A stretch of DNA of 14,807 bases from Vulcanimicrobiia bacterium (GTDB lineage Bacteria > Eremiobacterota > Eremiobacteria > Baltobacterales > Baltobacteraceae). The position numbers and the translations under genes were made by a program. Position 1 is the first letter of the stretch. Every line of letters begins with the position of its first letter. A model generated the notes under the pieces. It did no database searches and was not told where the DNA came from. It worked only from the letters and a program-made list of their open reading frames with translations. The stretch covers positions 1-14,807 of the forward strand of contig JAMXLG010000199.1 in the NCBI GenBank assembly GCA_024281135.1, written 5' to 3'. Positions 14,408 to 14,807 of the stretch are shown here, in pieces.

Positions 14408-14807
14408 TGGTACACGGACTCCATGCGCCCTGGGACACGATCGTTCTCATCATCGAGTACGTTCTCTTCACGTACTTCGTAATCGTGAACGGCTATTATC
14501 TCTTTACCGGAACGGTCGCGCTGTTGCGTTTGCCGTGGTACGTGAAGCTTCATATGGCCGATCCGGTCCGACGATCGAATTCGACGCTCGATCAGCCGGT
14601 TAGCATCTTGGTTCCGGCTTACAACGAGAGCAACATCATCGTCGAATCGCTGCACTCGATGCTTGCGCTCGATTACGTCAACTTCGAAATCATCGTGATC
14701 AACGATGGTTCCACCGACGATACGCTCGAGAAATTGGTCGACGCCTTCAAACTCGAACCCTACGAAGGGATCTACCGGGTCGAGATTCCGACGGAAGAAG
14801 TTATCGA
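14407..14807 (+). CDS. Family 2 glycosyltransferase, membrane-bound, N-terminal part, cut by window edge
   Basis: The first 133 residues are visible. A membrane helix spans about 11-40 ([20 protein letters not shown] and onward). The GT-A catalytic domain begins at [10 protein letters not shown] (65-74) and has the nucleotide/metal-binding motif [14 protein letters not shown] (94-107) with Asp100. This arrangement, with a membrane helix before the GT-A domain, is found in processive polysaccharide synthases and related glycosyltransferases (for example PgaC/IcaA, NodC and YaiP-like). Whether it is processive cannot be judged without the C-terminal QxxRW region and later helices. The ATG overlaps the HEAT gene stop as TGATG; a GTG at 14404 is the other option. 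It is at least the fifth gene of the operon that starts at 10065, and the operon continues outside the window. Confidence 0.9.
   Translation, partial: MVHGLHAPWDTIVLIIEYVLFTYFVIVNGYYLFTGTVALLRLPWYVKLHMADPVRRSNSTLDQPVSILVPAYNESNIIVESLHSMLALDYVNFEIIVINDGSTDDTLEKLVDAFKLEPYEGIYRVEIPTEEVI

Overview
The window reads as GC-rich bacterial chromosome (clearly above 50% G+C by eye) from a Gram-negative, diderm organism: it encodes a lipoprotein-type PQQ/cytochrome c dehydrogenase, a predicted outer-membrane beta-barrel and a translation throttle ATPase of the EttA type. The mixture of families and the moderate identity to proteobacterial proteins would fit a deep-branching, poorly cultured phylum such as Eremiobacterota/Vulcanimicrobiota, but that is a guess from recall and not shown by the sequence. 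I see no rRNA, tRNA, CRISPR array, insertion sequence or integrase. Coding density is very high; no gene-free stretch exceeds about 175 bp.

Layout. Bases 1-2009 (minus strand): the 5' half of ettA, a small unknown gene, and a VIT1/CCC1-type metal transporter. Bases 2024-4760 (plus): a translationally coupled pxpB-pxpC-pxpA set for the ATP-dependent 5-oxoprolinase, in which pxpA continues in frame through a signal-peptide-like hydrophobic segment into a SnoaL/DUF4440 domain. Bases 4767-5816 (minus): a three-S1-domain RNA-binding protein with a repetitive acidic, Gln/Ala/Pro-rich N-terminus. Bases 5936-6952 (plus): a decarboxylating 6-phosphogluconate dehydrogenase of the short GndA type. Bases 6956-9893 (minus): a lipoprotein quinoprotein dehydrogenase with a C-terminal cytochrome c, followed 22 bp downstream by an FkbM-family methyltransferase. 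Bases 10065-14807 (plus): a five-gene overlapping operon that runs off the end of the window: UDP-sugar dehydrogenase, NAD-dependent epimerase/decarboxylase, YaiO-like outer-membrane barrel, membrane-anchored HEAT-repeat protein, and a family 2 glycosyltransferase.

How the parts work together. The last operon looks like an exopolysaccharide system: the first two enzymes make a nucleotide-activated uronic acid or a derivative of it, the membrane glycosyltransferase would polymerise or transfer sugar, the YaiO-like barrel could be the exit pore, and the HEAT protein could bridge or scaffold the machinery. The divergent control region between this operon and the PQQ dehydrogenase (9894-10064) carries a candidate promoter with an inverted repeat around its -35 box. 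The most unusual single gene is the PxpA-SnoaL fusion. The remaining genes are housekeeping or common accessory genes. All family calls are from motif recognition by eye; no database search was run.
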